From: JACQAP01 sp035548375
Lineage (GTDB): Bacteria; Pseudomonadota; Gammaproteobacteria; Burkholderiales; JACQAP01
Length of the DNA stretch: 64,000 nucleotides
Assembly (NCBI GenBank): GCA_035548375.1
Contig: DASZTG010000021.1
Location: forward strand, 62,001 to 126,000
Direction of reading: 5' to 3'
The position numbers and the translations under genes are program-made. This document shows, piece by piece, positions 8,398 through 17,461 of this stretch. How positions within the stretch are numbered: position 1 is the stretch's first letter; each line of letters begins with the position of its first letter. The notes beneath the pieces are model-generated. The model made no database searches. It was not told the DNA's origin and saw only the letters and a program-made list of their open reading frames with translations.

Positions 8398-8564
8398 ACG
8401 ACGCCCCGGCGCCGGGGCGGGCAACGGGGGCTTTCCTAAAGGCCGGTAACTGGATAGAGTGGGTCGAAAGAACCGCCACCGGGCACGGTGATTCCTGGTT
8501 TTTCTTCCAGAAGAACCCGAGAGGCGCGATGCAAACACCATAATGATCACGGTGGGTCGCGTTC
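8398..8564 (+). other. structured 5' leader upstream of the barrel gene
   Basis: The gap begins with a perfect 16-bp palindrome GCCCCGGCGCCGGGGC (8403-8418) without a T run. Further potential short stems follow (CTTT/AAAG near 8432; GTGGGT/ACCGCCAC near 8460-8480). I compared it by eye with c-di-GMP and cobalamin riboswitch cores and saw no convincing match. It could terminate the upstream operon or form a leader for the outer-membrane barrel gene. Confidence 0.35.
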
Positions 8565-9500
8565 ATGCGTTTCAAGGGAGAAGTACCGCGCAATCCTGCG
8601 CGGCAGGGGATATCGCCTGGCCTGCGGCGCTGCATGGCCGCGGCGGGGCTTGCCTGTATCGTGCAATGGGCGCCATGCGCCAACGCCGACCTCAACGGCT
8701 TGCGCTTCCGGGTCACGGCTGACGCCACCTACGACGACAACGTCTCGCGCGCCCGCGGCGACGACAAGCTCCATGACACCTTCGAAACGCTGAACCTGGG
8801 CGCCAGCCTGCCCTGGCAATTGTCCGCAAGCTCCCGGCTGGTGCTGACGGGCAACGCCGGCGGCGAAAAATTCCAGCGTTACACCGGACTGGATCGTCTC
8901 TATGCAAACATCCAGGGCGAATTGCAGTACCGGGCGTCCGGCCAGTTCAGCACGCCGATCTGGGGAATATTCGTCAAGCAGGGCGAAGACTGGTACGACT
9001 CCGACCTGCGCGACGGCTATCGCACTTCCGCCGGGGTGTCGGTCAGGAAGCCGCTCACGGACAAGCTGTTCTTCTTCAGCGCGCTTGCCTACAACCAGCG
9101 CGACGGGCGCAGCAAGGTATTCGACACCAAGGAAGTGTCGCTGCGCGCGAACCTCGATTACGCGCTCACACGCAGGCAGACCCTCTACTTCGGCCTGGAG
9201 GGCCGCGACGGCGACATCGTCTCGACTGCCAGCGCGAAGCTCGCCTACTTCGACATCGCGGATGCCGTGATCCAGGACGATGTGTTCACCGACACGCAGC
9301 GCTTCTCCTACCGGCTCAAGGCCTATACCGGCATCGGAACGATCGGCTACAACTTCGCGATGGGCGAGCACGCGGCGCTCGACCTTGCCTATCGCATTGC
9401 CTATTCCCGCCCGCATGACCAGCCGCCCACCGCTGTCACGACGGATACGATCGACTACGTGGACAACCAGGTCACGTTGTCGCTGCTGATCCGGTTCTGA
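8565..9500 (+). CDS. outer membrane beta-barrel protein
   Basis: 311 residues. The N-terminus ends in a signal peptide (RRCMAAAGLACIVQWAPCANA, cleaved before DLNG); an internal ATG at 8634 is an alternative start. The mature part shows alternating polar/hydrophobic strands ending in a barrel-type C-terminal strand (QVTLSLLIRF, terminal Phe), as recognised by the BAM complex. The opening RVTADATYDDNVSRA resembles the surface-polysaccharide/OMP_b-brl groups. The stop is 13 bases before the start of the multihaem lipoprotein, so they form a two-gene unit; the barrel may carry the lipoprotein or its electrons across the outer membrane (inference). Confidence 0.75.
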   Translation: MRFKGEVPRNPARQGISPGLRRCMAAAGLACIVQWAPCANADLNGLRFRVTADATYDDNVSRARGDDKLHDTFETLNLGASLPWQLSASSRLVLTGNAGGEKFQRYTGLDRLYANIQGELQYRASGQFSTPIWGIFVKQGEDWYDSDLRDGYRTSAGVSVRKPLTDKLFFFSALAYNQRDGRSKVFDTKEVSLRANLDYALTRRQTLYFGLEGRDGDIVSTASAKLAYFDIADAVIQDDVFTDTQRFSYRLKAYTGIGTIGYNFAMGEHAALDLAYRIAYSRPHDQPPTAVTTDTIDYVDNQVTLSLLIRF

Positions 9501-9513
9501 AAGGGCTGAAGCT

Positions 9514-12500
9514 ATGAACCGCGTCCTCCTGCTCGTGTTGACGACGTGCCTGCTCCTCGCCGGCTGTACGCAGGGCAATTCGGGCGACGAGGCGGCGACT
9601 GCGAGCGCGGACGCGCCTTCCGGCATCAATCGCTTCCTGCTGTTTCCGAACCCGATCGTCGATACCGCCGGAAACTTCCAGACGGACACCGACGCCTACG
9701 CGCAGGCTTACTACGCCTCGGTGGATCCGAACGGCGAAAGGACGACGCTGGATTCCTGGAAGTCGAAAAACCAGTTCGGCCAGGGCGGCAGCGAGTTCGT
9801 CGCGGTATTCCGCGACGTGCGCGACCTGGGCTACGGCCGGCGCATGACGGGCCGTCGCAATGCCGACGGCAGCATCGCCTTCTACGTCGAGAACTACAAC
9901 GTGGCCAACGCACCCGGCGGCTACTCGCAGGTCAACGTCGACGCCGCGGTCGCGCGCGATTCGAAGTGGCACGTGGGTACCAACGCCATCGAATGGAGTC
10001 CGGCCCAATGCACTGCGGCCGATCCCTCGAACTGCGACGCGACGGTGAAATACACGAAGTATTTCAACTTCGACCCTTCTTCCGGCCAGCGCCAGACCAT
10101 GCTGAACCTCGACGGCCGCGGCCCGAAGGCGATGCCGGGCATCTGCGTGAACTGCCACGGCGGCCGACTCGACCCGCTCACGCCGCAGTCGACTTTCGCG
10201 CTGGTCGAGAACGCGGCATCGCGCAAGCGCGGCGACGTGCAAGCCAGGCTGCAGGGGTTCAACGTGGACAGCTTCGAGTGGTCGACGTTCGCCGGATTCA
10301 GGCGCGCGGACCAGGAAGCCGTCCTCAAGGCTTTCAACCAGTGGGTGCTGTGTTCCTATCCCGGCGGCGGAACGGTCTCCGGCACGTGGGGTAGTTGCAC
10401 GCGGCCGTCCGCGGGCAGCAACGACTGGCAGGGTGCGGCGGCTCCCATGATCCAGAGCTGGTACGGCGGCGCGGCCATGGCCAACGCGCAATTCTCCGAC
10501 ACCTATCTGCCGGCCGGCTGGACTGGCAACGCCTCGCTCTACCAGCAGGTCGTCGTGCCTTATTGCCGCACCTGCCATTTGTTGCGCGGCACCGCGAACC
10601 AGAGCGACATCGACTTCGACAGCGAGTCCAAGTTCAGCGGGTACGGCGCGCGCATCAAGGCGCATGTGTTCGACCGCGGCAACATGCCGCTTGCCTTCCT
10701 GGTCTACCAGGGTTTCTGGAAGTCGAATGCGCCGTCCATCCTCGCGTCATACATCAATTCGCTCGCGATTTCCGGGTTGACGGCGACCGACGCCGGCGGC
10801 GCCCCGTTGCGCGCTGGCCGGCCGGTTGCGAATCCCGGCCCGGATCGCATGGTGCGCACGGGTGCGAACGCGAAGCTCTACGGCGGCGACAGCCTGTTCG
10901 CGAGCAGCTATAGCTGGACGCTGGATTCCGCGACGCCGGGTGCGACCATCAGTAATCCGAATTCCCCGACGGCGACGTTCTTCTCGAATTTTGCGGGCGC
11001 CTATACGGTGCATCTGACCGTGAGCAACCGCGGCGTCTCCGATTCGAAGGCCGTGACCATCACGGTCGACAACAATTTCCACGATCCGGCCACGATCAAG
11101 TTCGCGCACGTGAAATCCCTGTTGCAAAGCGCTTCGGCCACCTGCACCACCTGCCACCTGGTCCGTGCCGTGCCGCAGCCCGCCGCGACACCGCCGATCT
11201 GGTACACCGACTTCGATCGAAATTCCAGCGGAGGCGCGCCGGATGCCACCGACGACGCATGGCTCTACGAGGAAATAATGGGCCGCGTGAACCTGACCGA
11301 GCTGGCCGCCAGCCCGTTGCTCGGCAAGCCCGCGGGCAATCACCACAACGGCGCGACCCTGTTCAACCTCTCGGCCAACGCCGGCCTGACGAGCTATTCG
11401 ATGCTGTACAACTGGATTCTGAACGGCGCGCCGGCAGGCGGCGTGGCGGCAAGCATCACGGCCAATGCCGCCCCGGCGGTATCGTTTGTCGGCAGCCCAC
11501 CCACGGCAACGATCCCGCTGAGCGGAACCGGCAGCATCGGCGCGACGACCTACGCCTGGACGATTGCCCCGACACCGGTCCCGCCGGCTGGCGCGAGCCT
11601 CTCGACGCCGAACGCATCCACCGCCGTGCTCAATGTCCAGAACGTGGGCACCTACGTCGTGCAACTGCTCGTCGGCAATGGAACGGAAAGCGACACCGCC
11701 ACGCAACAGATCGTCGTGACCGAAACGCCATTGGCGTTCAGCCTTACTGTGGCCGGTCTGTCCGCGGGCAGCGTGGCAGTGCCGTTCAGCGGGGTGGGGC
11801 CGACAGGTACCATCAGTGTCACCACCTCCCAAAGTACCGGCAGTCCGTTGTCATGCAACTGGCAGGTGCTGCCGCCATCCTCCGGCGTCACGGTCGGGGC
11901 GAATTCGTGCGCCGGCGCGACGCTGAACGTAACGACGGCGGCGATAGGCAATAACTACACGTTAGAGCTGACCGAGCAAAACGTATCGCAGCCGCCGGTG
12001 ACCGCGAGCCAGTCGTTCGTGGTGACGGCCGCGGCCGGATCCAGCCCGAGCGGCGCCAACTTCACGCCGACTTCGGCCGCCATCGGCTTCACGATCAACA
12101 ACAATCCCGGAAGCACGCCGACAGCCACCTCGGCCAGCCGACTGTTGACCGGCAGTGCTACCGGACCAGGGACGCTGACCTACGCCTGGAGCGCGACGGC
12201 CGGATCGGCCGGGTGCTCGATTCCGGGCGGGGCGAGCACTTCGACCACCCGGACGCTGAGCTACTCGGGCGTGGGGACGTGCAGTGTGACGCTGACGGTA
12301 AGCAACGGCATCCCGCCCGATGCCACCGTCAACCACACAGTGACGATAGCCTCGACCGTCGTCTTGTCCGACGTGGCCACCCTGCTGAACTCGGGTGCCG
12401 GCTGCACGTCTTGCCACAACGGTACGACGGCGACACCGTCCTGGATCAACGATTCCGGCCTCAAGTCTCGATTGCTCTCGACCATCAACCTCGGCGCGCC

Positions 12501-12645
12501 ACAATCCAGCCTGTTGCTGGTTTGTCCGCATGACGCCAGCGCGCCCGCCTGCTCCGGCATGTCGGCGCCCCAGCCGGGTTTCGGTGCGGGGGACTTCACG
12601 AACTACGATGCGATCCTGACCTGGATCATCAACGGCACGCCGTGA
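9514..12645 (+). CDS. giant lipoprotein with four haem c motifs and PKD/Ig-like domains
   Basis: 1043 residues. Lipobox LLLAGC with Cys18 marks a lipoprotein, probably at the outer membrane. Four CxxCH haem c motifs are spread along the chain: C211-VN-CH, C351-RT-CH, C544-TT-CH and C964-TS-CH. A PKD-like domain lies at about 430-515 (ANPGPDRMV start, SYSWTLDS core, YTVHLTVSN strand). Further Ig/PKD-like beta domains lie at about 655-740, 745-840 and 848-945 (YAWS/WQV cores, VTLTVSNG strand). The first 400 residues carry two haems and look like a cytochrome-type catalytic or electron-entry region. It is coupled to a barrel gene upstream and faces a FecR-domain gene. Surface electron transfer is inferred; the natural partner and acceptor are unknown. 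Confidence 0.8.
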   Translation: MNRVLLLVLTTCLLLAGCTQGNSGDEAATASADAPSGINRFLLFPNPIVDTAGNFQTDTDAYAQAYYASVDPNGERTTLDSWKSKNQFGQGGSEFVAVFRDVRDLGYGRRMTGRRNADGSIAFYVENYNVANAPGGYSQVNVDAAVARDSKWHVGTNAIEWSPAQCTAADPSNCDATVKYTKYFNFDPSSGQRQTMLNLDGRGPKAMPGICVNCHGGRLDPLTPQSTFALVENAASRKRGDVQARLQGFNVDSFEWSTFAGFRRADQEAVLKAFNQWVLCSYPGGGTVSGTWGSCTRPSAGSNDWQGAAAPMIQSWYGGAAMANAQFSDTYLPAGWTGNASLYQQVVVPYCRTCHLLRGTANQSDIDFDSESKFSGYGARIKAHVFDRGNMPLAFLVYQGFWKSNAPSILASYINSLAISGLTATDAGGAPLRAGRPVANPGPDRMVRTGANAKLYGGDSLFASSYSWTLDSATPGATISNPNSPTATFFSNFAGAYTVHLTVSNRGVSDSKAVTITVDNNFHDPATIKFAHVKSLLQSASATCTTCHLVRAVPQPAATPPIWYTDFDRNSSGGAPDATDDAWLYEEIMGRVNLTELAASPLLGKPAGNHHNGATLFNLSANAGLTSYSMLYNWILNGAPAGGVAASITANAAPAVSFVGSPPTATIPLSGTGSIGATTYAWTIAPTPVPPAGASLSTPNASTAVLNVQNVGTYVVQLLVGNGTESDTATQQIVVTETPLAFSLTVAGLSAGSVAVPFSGVGPTGTISVTTSQSTGSPLSCNWQVLPPSSGVTVGANSCAGATLNVTTAAIGNNYTLELTEQNVSQPPVTASQSFVVTAAAGSSPSGANFTPTSAAIGFTINNNPGSTPTATSASRLLTGSATGPGTLTYAWSATAGSAGCSIPGGASTSTTRTLSYSGVGTCSVTLTVSNGIPPDATVNHTVTIASTVVLSDVATLLNSGAGCTSCHNGTTATPSWINDSGLKSRLLSTINLGAPQSSLLLVCPHDASAPACSGMSAPQPGFGAGDFTNYDAILTWIINGTP

Positions 12646-12699
12646 CGCGGACAATGGCCGGGGTCACGGCCGGGCCGTGTTCCCCAGCCCGGACGCGCT

Positions 12700-13431
12700 T
12701 CAGTAGTCCTTGCGCGGCCCGCCGTAGTCTTCCGAGGGAAACACGAAGGGCGGAGAGCGCCCGACCAGGGTTTCGATCAGCATCAGTTCCTGGTCCGTGT
12801 GGTTGATGAACGGCGCCTTGCGGATGGCCTTGCCGTCCTTAGGCTTCGCCAGGATGTACACCGGCTCGTCGTGGTGCTTGGACGTCACGGTCTTGCGGCT
12901 GTTGGGATCGCTGTTCGCGTTGATGTCCGTGACGCCGTAGCAGGTACAGAAGTAGGTCTGTTCCGGATCGGTCTCGGCATAGACGCCGGTGCCGCGAATG
13001 CCTATCGTCGCCGTCGCGGTGGAGATGCGCTGAGGAACGCCGGGGCCGAACACCGCCAGTATTTTCCCGGTAAGCAGGCGCAATGCGCTGGCCACGGCGC
13101 TGCTGGACGACGCTTGTTGCGAGAGGCTCATGCGGCTGGATTCGCGCAGGATGAAGGCGTTGCTGCCGCTGACGAACACCACCTCCGAATTCCTGCCCGT
13201 CTCTATGGTGTCGTTGCCACCGATGCGGGTTTTCAGGTTCGCGGGCGATCCGTTGACGCTGACCGTGCCGCTGAGCCGGTAGATGGAGCGGTCCGGCGGC
13301 AGTTTCTCGGGCTTTTCGCCGAGCACGTCGGCCAGGACGCGGTGGATCGGGAGGGATGCCAGGCTGCCGGCAGCCAGCAGCTTGACCAGCAGGCGACGAC
13401 GCGGATCGTCGGGATCACGTAGCAGGTACAC
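12700..13431 (-). CDS. FecR-domain exported protein with Cys/His motifs
   Basis: 243 residues from a GTG behind TAAGGGGG. The N-terminus DPRRRLLVKLLAAGSLAS is Tat-like or an atypical signal. A FecR domain spans about 50-155 (GTVSVNG, GNDTIETGRNSEVVF, then ISTATATIGIRGTGVY). The C-terminal extension has CTC at 162-164, HH at 186-187 and NH at 210-211, which could bind metal or form a disulfide. There is no anti-sigma N-domain and no sigma factor gene next to it, so this is not a classic FecR regulator. It converges on the multihaem lipoprotein gene with 54 bases between stops; a structural role with that system is inferred. Confidence 0.75.
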   Translation of the reverse strand: MYLLRDPDDPRRRLLVKLLAAGSLASLPIHRVLADVLGEKPEKLPPDRSIYRLSGTVSVNGSPANLKTRIGGNDTIETGRNSEVVFVSGSNAFILRESSRMSLSQQASSSSAVASALRLLTGKILAVFGPGVPQRISTATATIGIRGTGVYAETDPEQTYFCTCYGVTDINANSDPNSRKTVTSKHHDEPVYILAKPKDGKAIRKAPFINHTDQELMLIETLVGRSPPFVFPSEDYGGPRKDY

Positions 13432-13656
13432 GGTAGCCCCCTTAGGCGGATTGCGGCGGCGTGTGTCGGTGAGTCGGGTTTGCTTTGATTTCTAGTTTGG
13501 CGTGAGTGTACCGTCGCGATACGCCGACTGGAAGGCGTGGGATCGGCGGCGTGCGTCGCGTGTCCTTTCCAGGTTTTCGTCCGGCAAGGCCTTGAATCCG
13601 CGTTGCCATGGCCCTACAGTGTTTGCGTCCTGCATGTCCAGGTGAGGGAAGTCGCA

Positions 13657-14346
13657 ATGGGCGAAGAGCACATGGTGATGGCGGGCCGGCTGCTCGCCTC
13701 CGTCCTCGCCGGAGGGCTGATCGGGCTCGAGCGCAGCTATCGCGGCCGTCCGGCCGGATTCCGCACGCATACGCTCGTCTGCATGGCGTCCACCGTGCTG
13801 ATGCTGATCACGGTGTACGAATGGCAATGGATAGAAGCCACGGCCGACAGCATCCGCATGGACCCGACGCGCATGGCGCAGGGCATCATGACCGGCATCG
13901 GCTTCCTCGGCGCGGGCGTGATCTTCAAGGAAGGCATCACGGTGCGAGGGCTGACCACGGCCGCGTCGATCTGGATCACGGCCGCGCTCGGCATCCTGAT
14001 CGGCATCGGGTTCTATTTTCCCGCGACGGTGACGACCGCGCTGGTGTTGTTCGTGCTGTCGATCTTCCGCTGGATCGAATCGCGCATGCATACGCAGAAC
14101 TACGCGCGGCTCGACGTTGGCTTCAGCCGCGCGGCGCCGCTCGACGAGGAAGCGTTGCGCGCGGAACTCTCCCGCAACGGCTTCGATACCGCGCCGGTGC
14201 ACTATCGGGTCAGCGAGACCGACAACCGGTTCGAATACCGCCTCATGATCCAGACCACGAAGCCGGAGAACTTCGGCAAGCTGGCGCAGGCGCTCTGCGC
14301 CAACCCGTTGGTCAAGGAATTTCGCATCGCGCCGACCGGCGATTGA
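13657..14346 (+). CDS. MgtC/SapB family membrane protein
   Basis: 229 residues from an ATG with GTGAGGGA upstream. The MgtC domain occupies about 1-140: GRLLASVLAGGLIGLERSYR, GFRTHTLVC, then IMTGIGFLGAGVIFKEG and GLTTAASIWITAALGI, with four to five membrane spans. A C-terminal soluble part (about 150-229) resembles an ACT-like regulatory domain. Relatives in pathogens help survival at low magnesium; in free-living bacteria the role is often unknown. It stands alone, divergent from the FecR-domain gene across 225 bases and convergent with the hybrid kinase. Confidence 0.9.
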   Translation: MGEEHMVMAGRLLASVLAGGLIGLERSYRGRPAGFRTHTLVCMASTVLMLITVYEWQWIEATADSIRMDPTRMAQGIMTGIGFLGAGVIFKEGITVRGLTTAASIWITAALGILIGIGFYFPATVTTALVLFVLSIFRWIESRMHTQNYARLDVGFSRAAPLDEEALRAELSRNGFDTAPVHYRVSETDNRFEYRLMIQTTKPENFGKLAQALCANPLVKEFRIAPTGD

Positions 14347-14370
14347 GCGCGCGGAGGCGCTTCGCGTTGC

Positions 14371-16926
14371 TCAGCTCGCGGTTTCGCGCGCCAGGACGTT
14401 CGCCAGCGCATCGGCGATCTGGCGCAGCTCCAGCGGCTTGGTGAGGATCCGGTCAATTCCCGATGAATAGGCCTGCTGCGAGAGCACCGGGCCGGTGTAG
14501 CCGCTGATCAGCACGACCGGGATGTCGGCGCGGGCCTGGCGCATCTGGCGGGCGAGCTCCGTGCCCGTCATGCCGGGCATGAGCTGGTCGAGGATGACCG
14601 CGTCGAAGCGCGACGGATCGAGGCAGAATTCCGCGAGCGCCTCGGCCGAACTGGTGAATCCCGCCGGCTCGTAGTTCAGCGCCGCCAGCATTTCCTCCGT
14701 GAGCAGCATCAGGGGCTTTTCGTCCTCCACCAGCAGCACGCGTTCGCCGTTGCCGCGCGGCAGCGGGCCGGCATCTTCGGCTTCCTCGATCGCCTCGGTG
14801 TCGGATCGGGGCAGGTAGATGTCGAACGTGCTGCCCCGTCCCGGCAGGCTTTCCACGTCGATGGCGCCGCCCAGCTCGGTCACGATGCCCTGCACCAGCG
14901 CGAGGCCGAGGCCGGTGCCGCTGCCGGATTCCCGCGTGGTGAAGAACGGCTCGAATATGCGGGCGGCGACTTCCGCGGTCATGCCGCAGCCCGAATCCTG
15001 CACGCGCAGCCGCACGTAGCGTCCGGCGGGTAGCAGGGAGTGCGACAGCGGCGCATCCTCGGCGGCGTCGATTTCCTCGAGCGCGACCGTGAGCTTGCCG
15101 CCGGCGGACATCGCGTGCTCGGCGTTGCGGCAAAGATTCATGATCAGCTGGTGCAGGTGCGTCGGATCTCCGATCACGGCGGCGTGGCGCGCATTCAATT
15201 GCAAGTCGAGCTCGATGGATTCCGGCAGCGAGACGAGGATCAGGTCCAGCGTTTCCTCCAGCACGTCGTCCACGTTGACCACGGCGCGCTGGCCGCGCGT
15301 GCTGCGGCTGTAGGTCAGGATCTGGTCGATCAGCGCCTTGGCCCGGTGCGCCGCCGCCAGCACGTTGCCGACGTAGCGCTTGAGCGTGCTGCCCTCGGGC
15401 GCGGCGTTCTGCGCCATGTCGCCATAGCCGAGGATGGCGGCGAGGATGTTGTTGAAGTCGTGGGCGATGCCGCCGGCCATGGTGCCGATGGCCTCGAGCT
15501 TCACTGCCTGGCGCAGCCGCGTCTCCAGCTTGTCGCGCTCGGCGTCCGCGAGCCGACGCTCGGAGATGTCGCGATAGATCGCGTAGGTCGCGATCTGCCC
15601 GCTCGAGACGAGGATGGGCGCGCCGAGCTCGGACACGTGCAGCAGCGTGCCGTCGCTGCGCTGGCGCTCGGTCTCCATGCTGGTATGCCGGCCGTTGCGC
15701 ACCGATTGCGCCAGGCGTTCCCACTCCGACCGCAAGTCCGCGGGGACGATCAGTTCGTCGAGCGAGCGTCCGCGCACCTGGTCCGCCGTGTAGCCGAACA
15801 TGCTGGTGAATTCCCGGTTCACCCGGATCACGTGCTGGTCGAGGTCGAGCATGACGATGGCTTCGGGCGCGCTCTCGAAGAGCTCGTCGAGGAGCGCCGT
15901 CTGCACGCGTAGCTGGTCCTCGGCGCGTTCGCTGCGGCGCAGGTGGCGGAGCACGAGCCAGACCAGCGCGATCACGCTCAGGCAGAGCAGGGTGGTGCGC
16001 ACCGTGCTGTGCATCACTTGTTCGGCCCACTTTTCGAGGACGGCGTTTTTCGCCACGCTCACGCCGATGGCGAGCGGAAAATCGGGAACGGCCTGGGCCG
16101 CGTAGATGCGCTCCTCCCCGTCGACGCGGCTTTTGAGAACCCTGCCGGGTTCGTCCGGCCGGCCCGTCAGCCCACGATAGAGTTCCGCGTCGGCGAACGG
16201 GTATCCGAGTGCATTGCCGGACCGCGGATAGCGCGCAAGCACGTCCCCGTCGCGACGCCACAGCACGATCTCGCTGCCCTTGCCCAGATCGATCGCCTTG
16301 TAGAAATGCTCGAAGTAATCGACGTCCACCCATGCCGCCGCCACGCCGCGGAAATTGCCGGCGCTGTCGCCGATCCGGCGGCTCAGGGCGATCGTCCACT
16401 GTCCGGCGTCACCGGACCGGAACGGCTCCGAGATGAACAAGCCGATGTCCGGCGATTGCGCGTGGGATGCGAAAAAGGACTGGCGTGCGATCCAGTCGCG
16501 GCCGGCCTGCGTGCCGCTTGCCGAGGCGAGCACGCTGCCGTCCGCGCCGGCGACGAGCAGGTCGCGCGCGGGTGCGATCAGTTGCAGGCGGGTGCGCAGG
16601 CGCTCGTCCGCCTGCGGGGTGCCCGCGCGTGATTGGATCGGCTGGGCGTCCTTCGCGGTTTCCTGCACCACGACGTCCACGGCCTGGACGGCGCTGCGCG
16701 CCTGCTCGGCCAGGGTTCGCGAAAGGCTGCCGTAGCTGTGCTGCGTCGTCTCGGTGACGATTTCCAGCCTGCGCACGATGTCGTAGATCTGCACGCTGGC
16801 CATGACGACGACGACCAGCATGCCGGCGATCTTCAGCGAGAGCTGGAAACTGACGCGAGGACGACTGTTCGCGTGGGCCCGCGACAGCGGTTGCGCTGGC
16901 GCGGGGATGTCGGTCCGGTCGTTCAT
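14371..16926 (-). CDS. hybrid sensor histidine kinase (Cache-like, PAS, HisKA, HATPase, REC)
   Basis: 851 residues. TM1 at about 26-48 and TM2 at about 310-328 enclose a periplasmic sensor of double-Cache type. A PAS domain follows (about 340-460; PEAIVMLDLDQHVIRVNREF). The phospho-acceptor His is in GTMAGGIAHDFNNILAAI (about residue 486). The ATPase has GSGTGLGLALVQGIV. The C-terminal receiver begins RVLLVEDEKPLMLL with the acceptor Asp in VILDQLMPGMTG (about 777). The gene lies 19 bases behind a stand-alone receiver gene in the same direction, so both form an operon; a phosphorelay between them is likely. The signal sensed is not evident. Confidence 0.92.
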   Translation of the reverse strand: MNDRTDIPAPAQPLSRAHANSRPRVSFQLSLKIAGMLVVVVMASVQIYDIVRRLEIVTETTQHSYGSLSRTLAEQARSAVQAVDVVVQETAKDAQPIQSRAGTPQADERLRTRLQLIAPARDLLVAGADGSVLASASGTQAGRDWIARQSFFASHAQSPDIGLFISEPFRSGDAGQWTIALSRRIGDSAGNFRGVAAAWVDVDYFEHFYKAIDLGKGSEIVLWRRDGDVLARYPRSGNALGYPFADAELYRGLTGRPDEPGRVLKSRVDGEERIYAAQAVPDFPLAIGVSVAKNAVLEKWAEQVMHSTVRTTLLCLSVIALVWLVLRHLRRSERAEDQLRVQTALLDELFESAPEAIVMLDLDQHVIRVNREFTSMFGYTADQVRGRSLDELIVPADLRSEWERLAQSVRNGRHTSMETERQRSDGTLLHVSELGAPILVSSGQIATYAIYRDISERRLADAERDKLETRLRQAVKLEAIGTMAGGIAHDFNNILAAILGYGDMAQNAAPEGSTLKRYVGNVLAAAHRAKALIDQILTYSRSTRGQRAVVNVDDVLEETLDLILVSLPESIELDLQLNARHAAVIGDPTHLHQLIMNLCRNAEHAMSAGGKLTVALEEIDAAEDAPLSHSLLPAGRYVRLRVQDSGCGMTAEVAARIFEPFFTTRESGSGTGLGLALVQGIVTELGGAIDVESLPGRGSTFDIYLPRSDTEAIEEAEDAGPLPRGNGERVLLVEDEKPLMLLTEEMLAALNYEPAGFTSSAEALAEFCLDPSRFDAVILDQLMPGMTGTELARQMRQARADIPVVLISGYTGPVLSQQAYSSGIDRILTKPLELRQIADALANVLARETAS

Positions 16927-16945
16927 GCTGGCGGCGCGCGGACCG

Positions 16946-17314
16946 TCAATCCGGCAGGACTTCTTCCACGACAGCCAGCAGCGCCTCGCGGCCGAAGGGC
17001 TTGGCCAGCGTGCGTGCGGCGCCGGAGGCGCGTGCCGCCGCAGCCCAGCTCTTCCTGCCGCTGCGGGCGCCGCCCGAGATCGCGATCATCGCGAGGTCAG
17101 GTTGCAGGCGCCGCGCTTCGGTCAGGGTCTGCGCACCGTCACGGCCGGGCATGTCCATGTCGGTGATCAGGAGGCGGGCCGGCCCGGAACTGAGCATGTA
17201 CAGCGCATCCGTGCCCGATTGCGCCTGGCGCACGCGGTAGCCTGCCGCGCTCAGCCACTCGGACAGGAGCTCCAGCATCAGGACGTCATCGTCCACCACG
17301 AGGATTTCTTTCAT
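16946..17314 (-). CDS. single-domain response regulator
   Basis: 122 residues, receiver domain only: KEILVVDDDVLMLELL with the acidic pocket, acceptor Asp in LLITDMDMPGRDG, and conserved Lys in LAKPFGREALL. No output domain, as in CheY-like proteins that relay phosphate or bind a partner. The start chosen is the ATG directly before KEILVVDDD; the frame extends 18 codons upstream without family similarity. It is upstream of and co-directional with the hybrid kinase. Promoter and operator lie in the short divergent gap to the OmpR-type regulator. Confidence 0.9.
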   Translation of the reverse strand: MKEILVVDDDVLMLELLSEWLSAAGYRVRQAQSGTDALYMLSSGPARLLITDMDMPGRDGAQTLTEARRLQPDLAMIAISGGARSGRKSWAAAARASGAARTLAKPFGREALLAVVEEVLPD

Positions 17315-17368
17315 GCAGCGATTGTCCCACCGCCGTGAACCGCTGTCTGCCGCGCCGGAAGCGGCCAT

Positions 17369-17383
17369 ATTTCACTTTGAAAT
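17369..17383. promoter_or_regulatory. operator candidate in divergent response-regulator promoter
   Basis: ATTTCA-CTT-TGAAAT, a perfect 6-bp inverted repeat. It sits about 20 bases upstream of a TATACT element (17404-17409) that fits a -10 box for the rightward gene. The same core with a different spacer is present at 4254-4268. Autoregulation by the OmpR-type protein or control by another factor is possible. Confidence 0.45.
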
Positions 17384-17461
17384 CCTGAAACCCACGCATG
17401 CCGCTATACTGAAATCACTGTGAACATGACCTCGGCCAACAGCGAAGTCCTGCCCTCAGCC

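Noticed and set aside
8398..8564. c-di-GMP or cobalamin riboswitch
   Set aside because: The conserved core nucleotides of these riboswitches were not found; only generic stems are visible.
12700..13431. FecR-type anti-sigma regulator
   Set aside because: No sigma factor gene is nearby, and the N-terminus is an export signal and not an anti-sigma domain.
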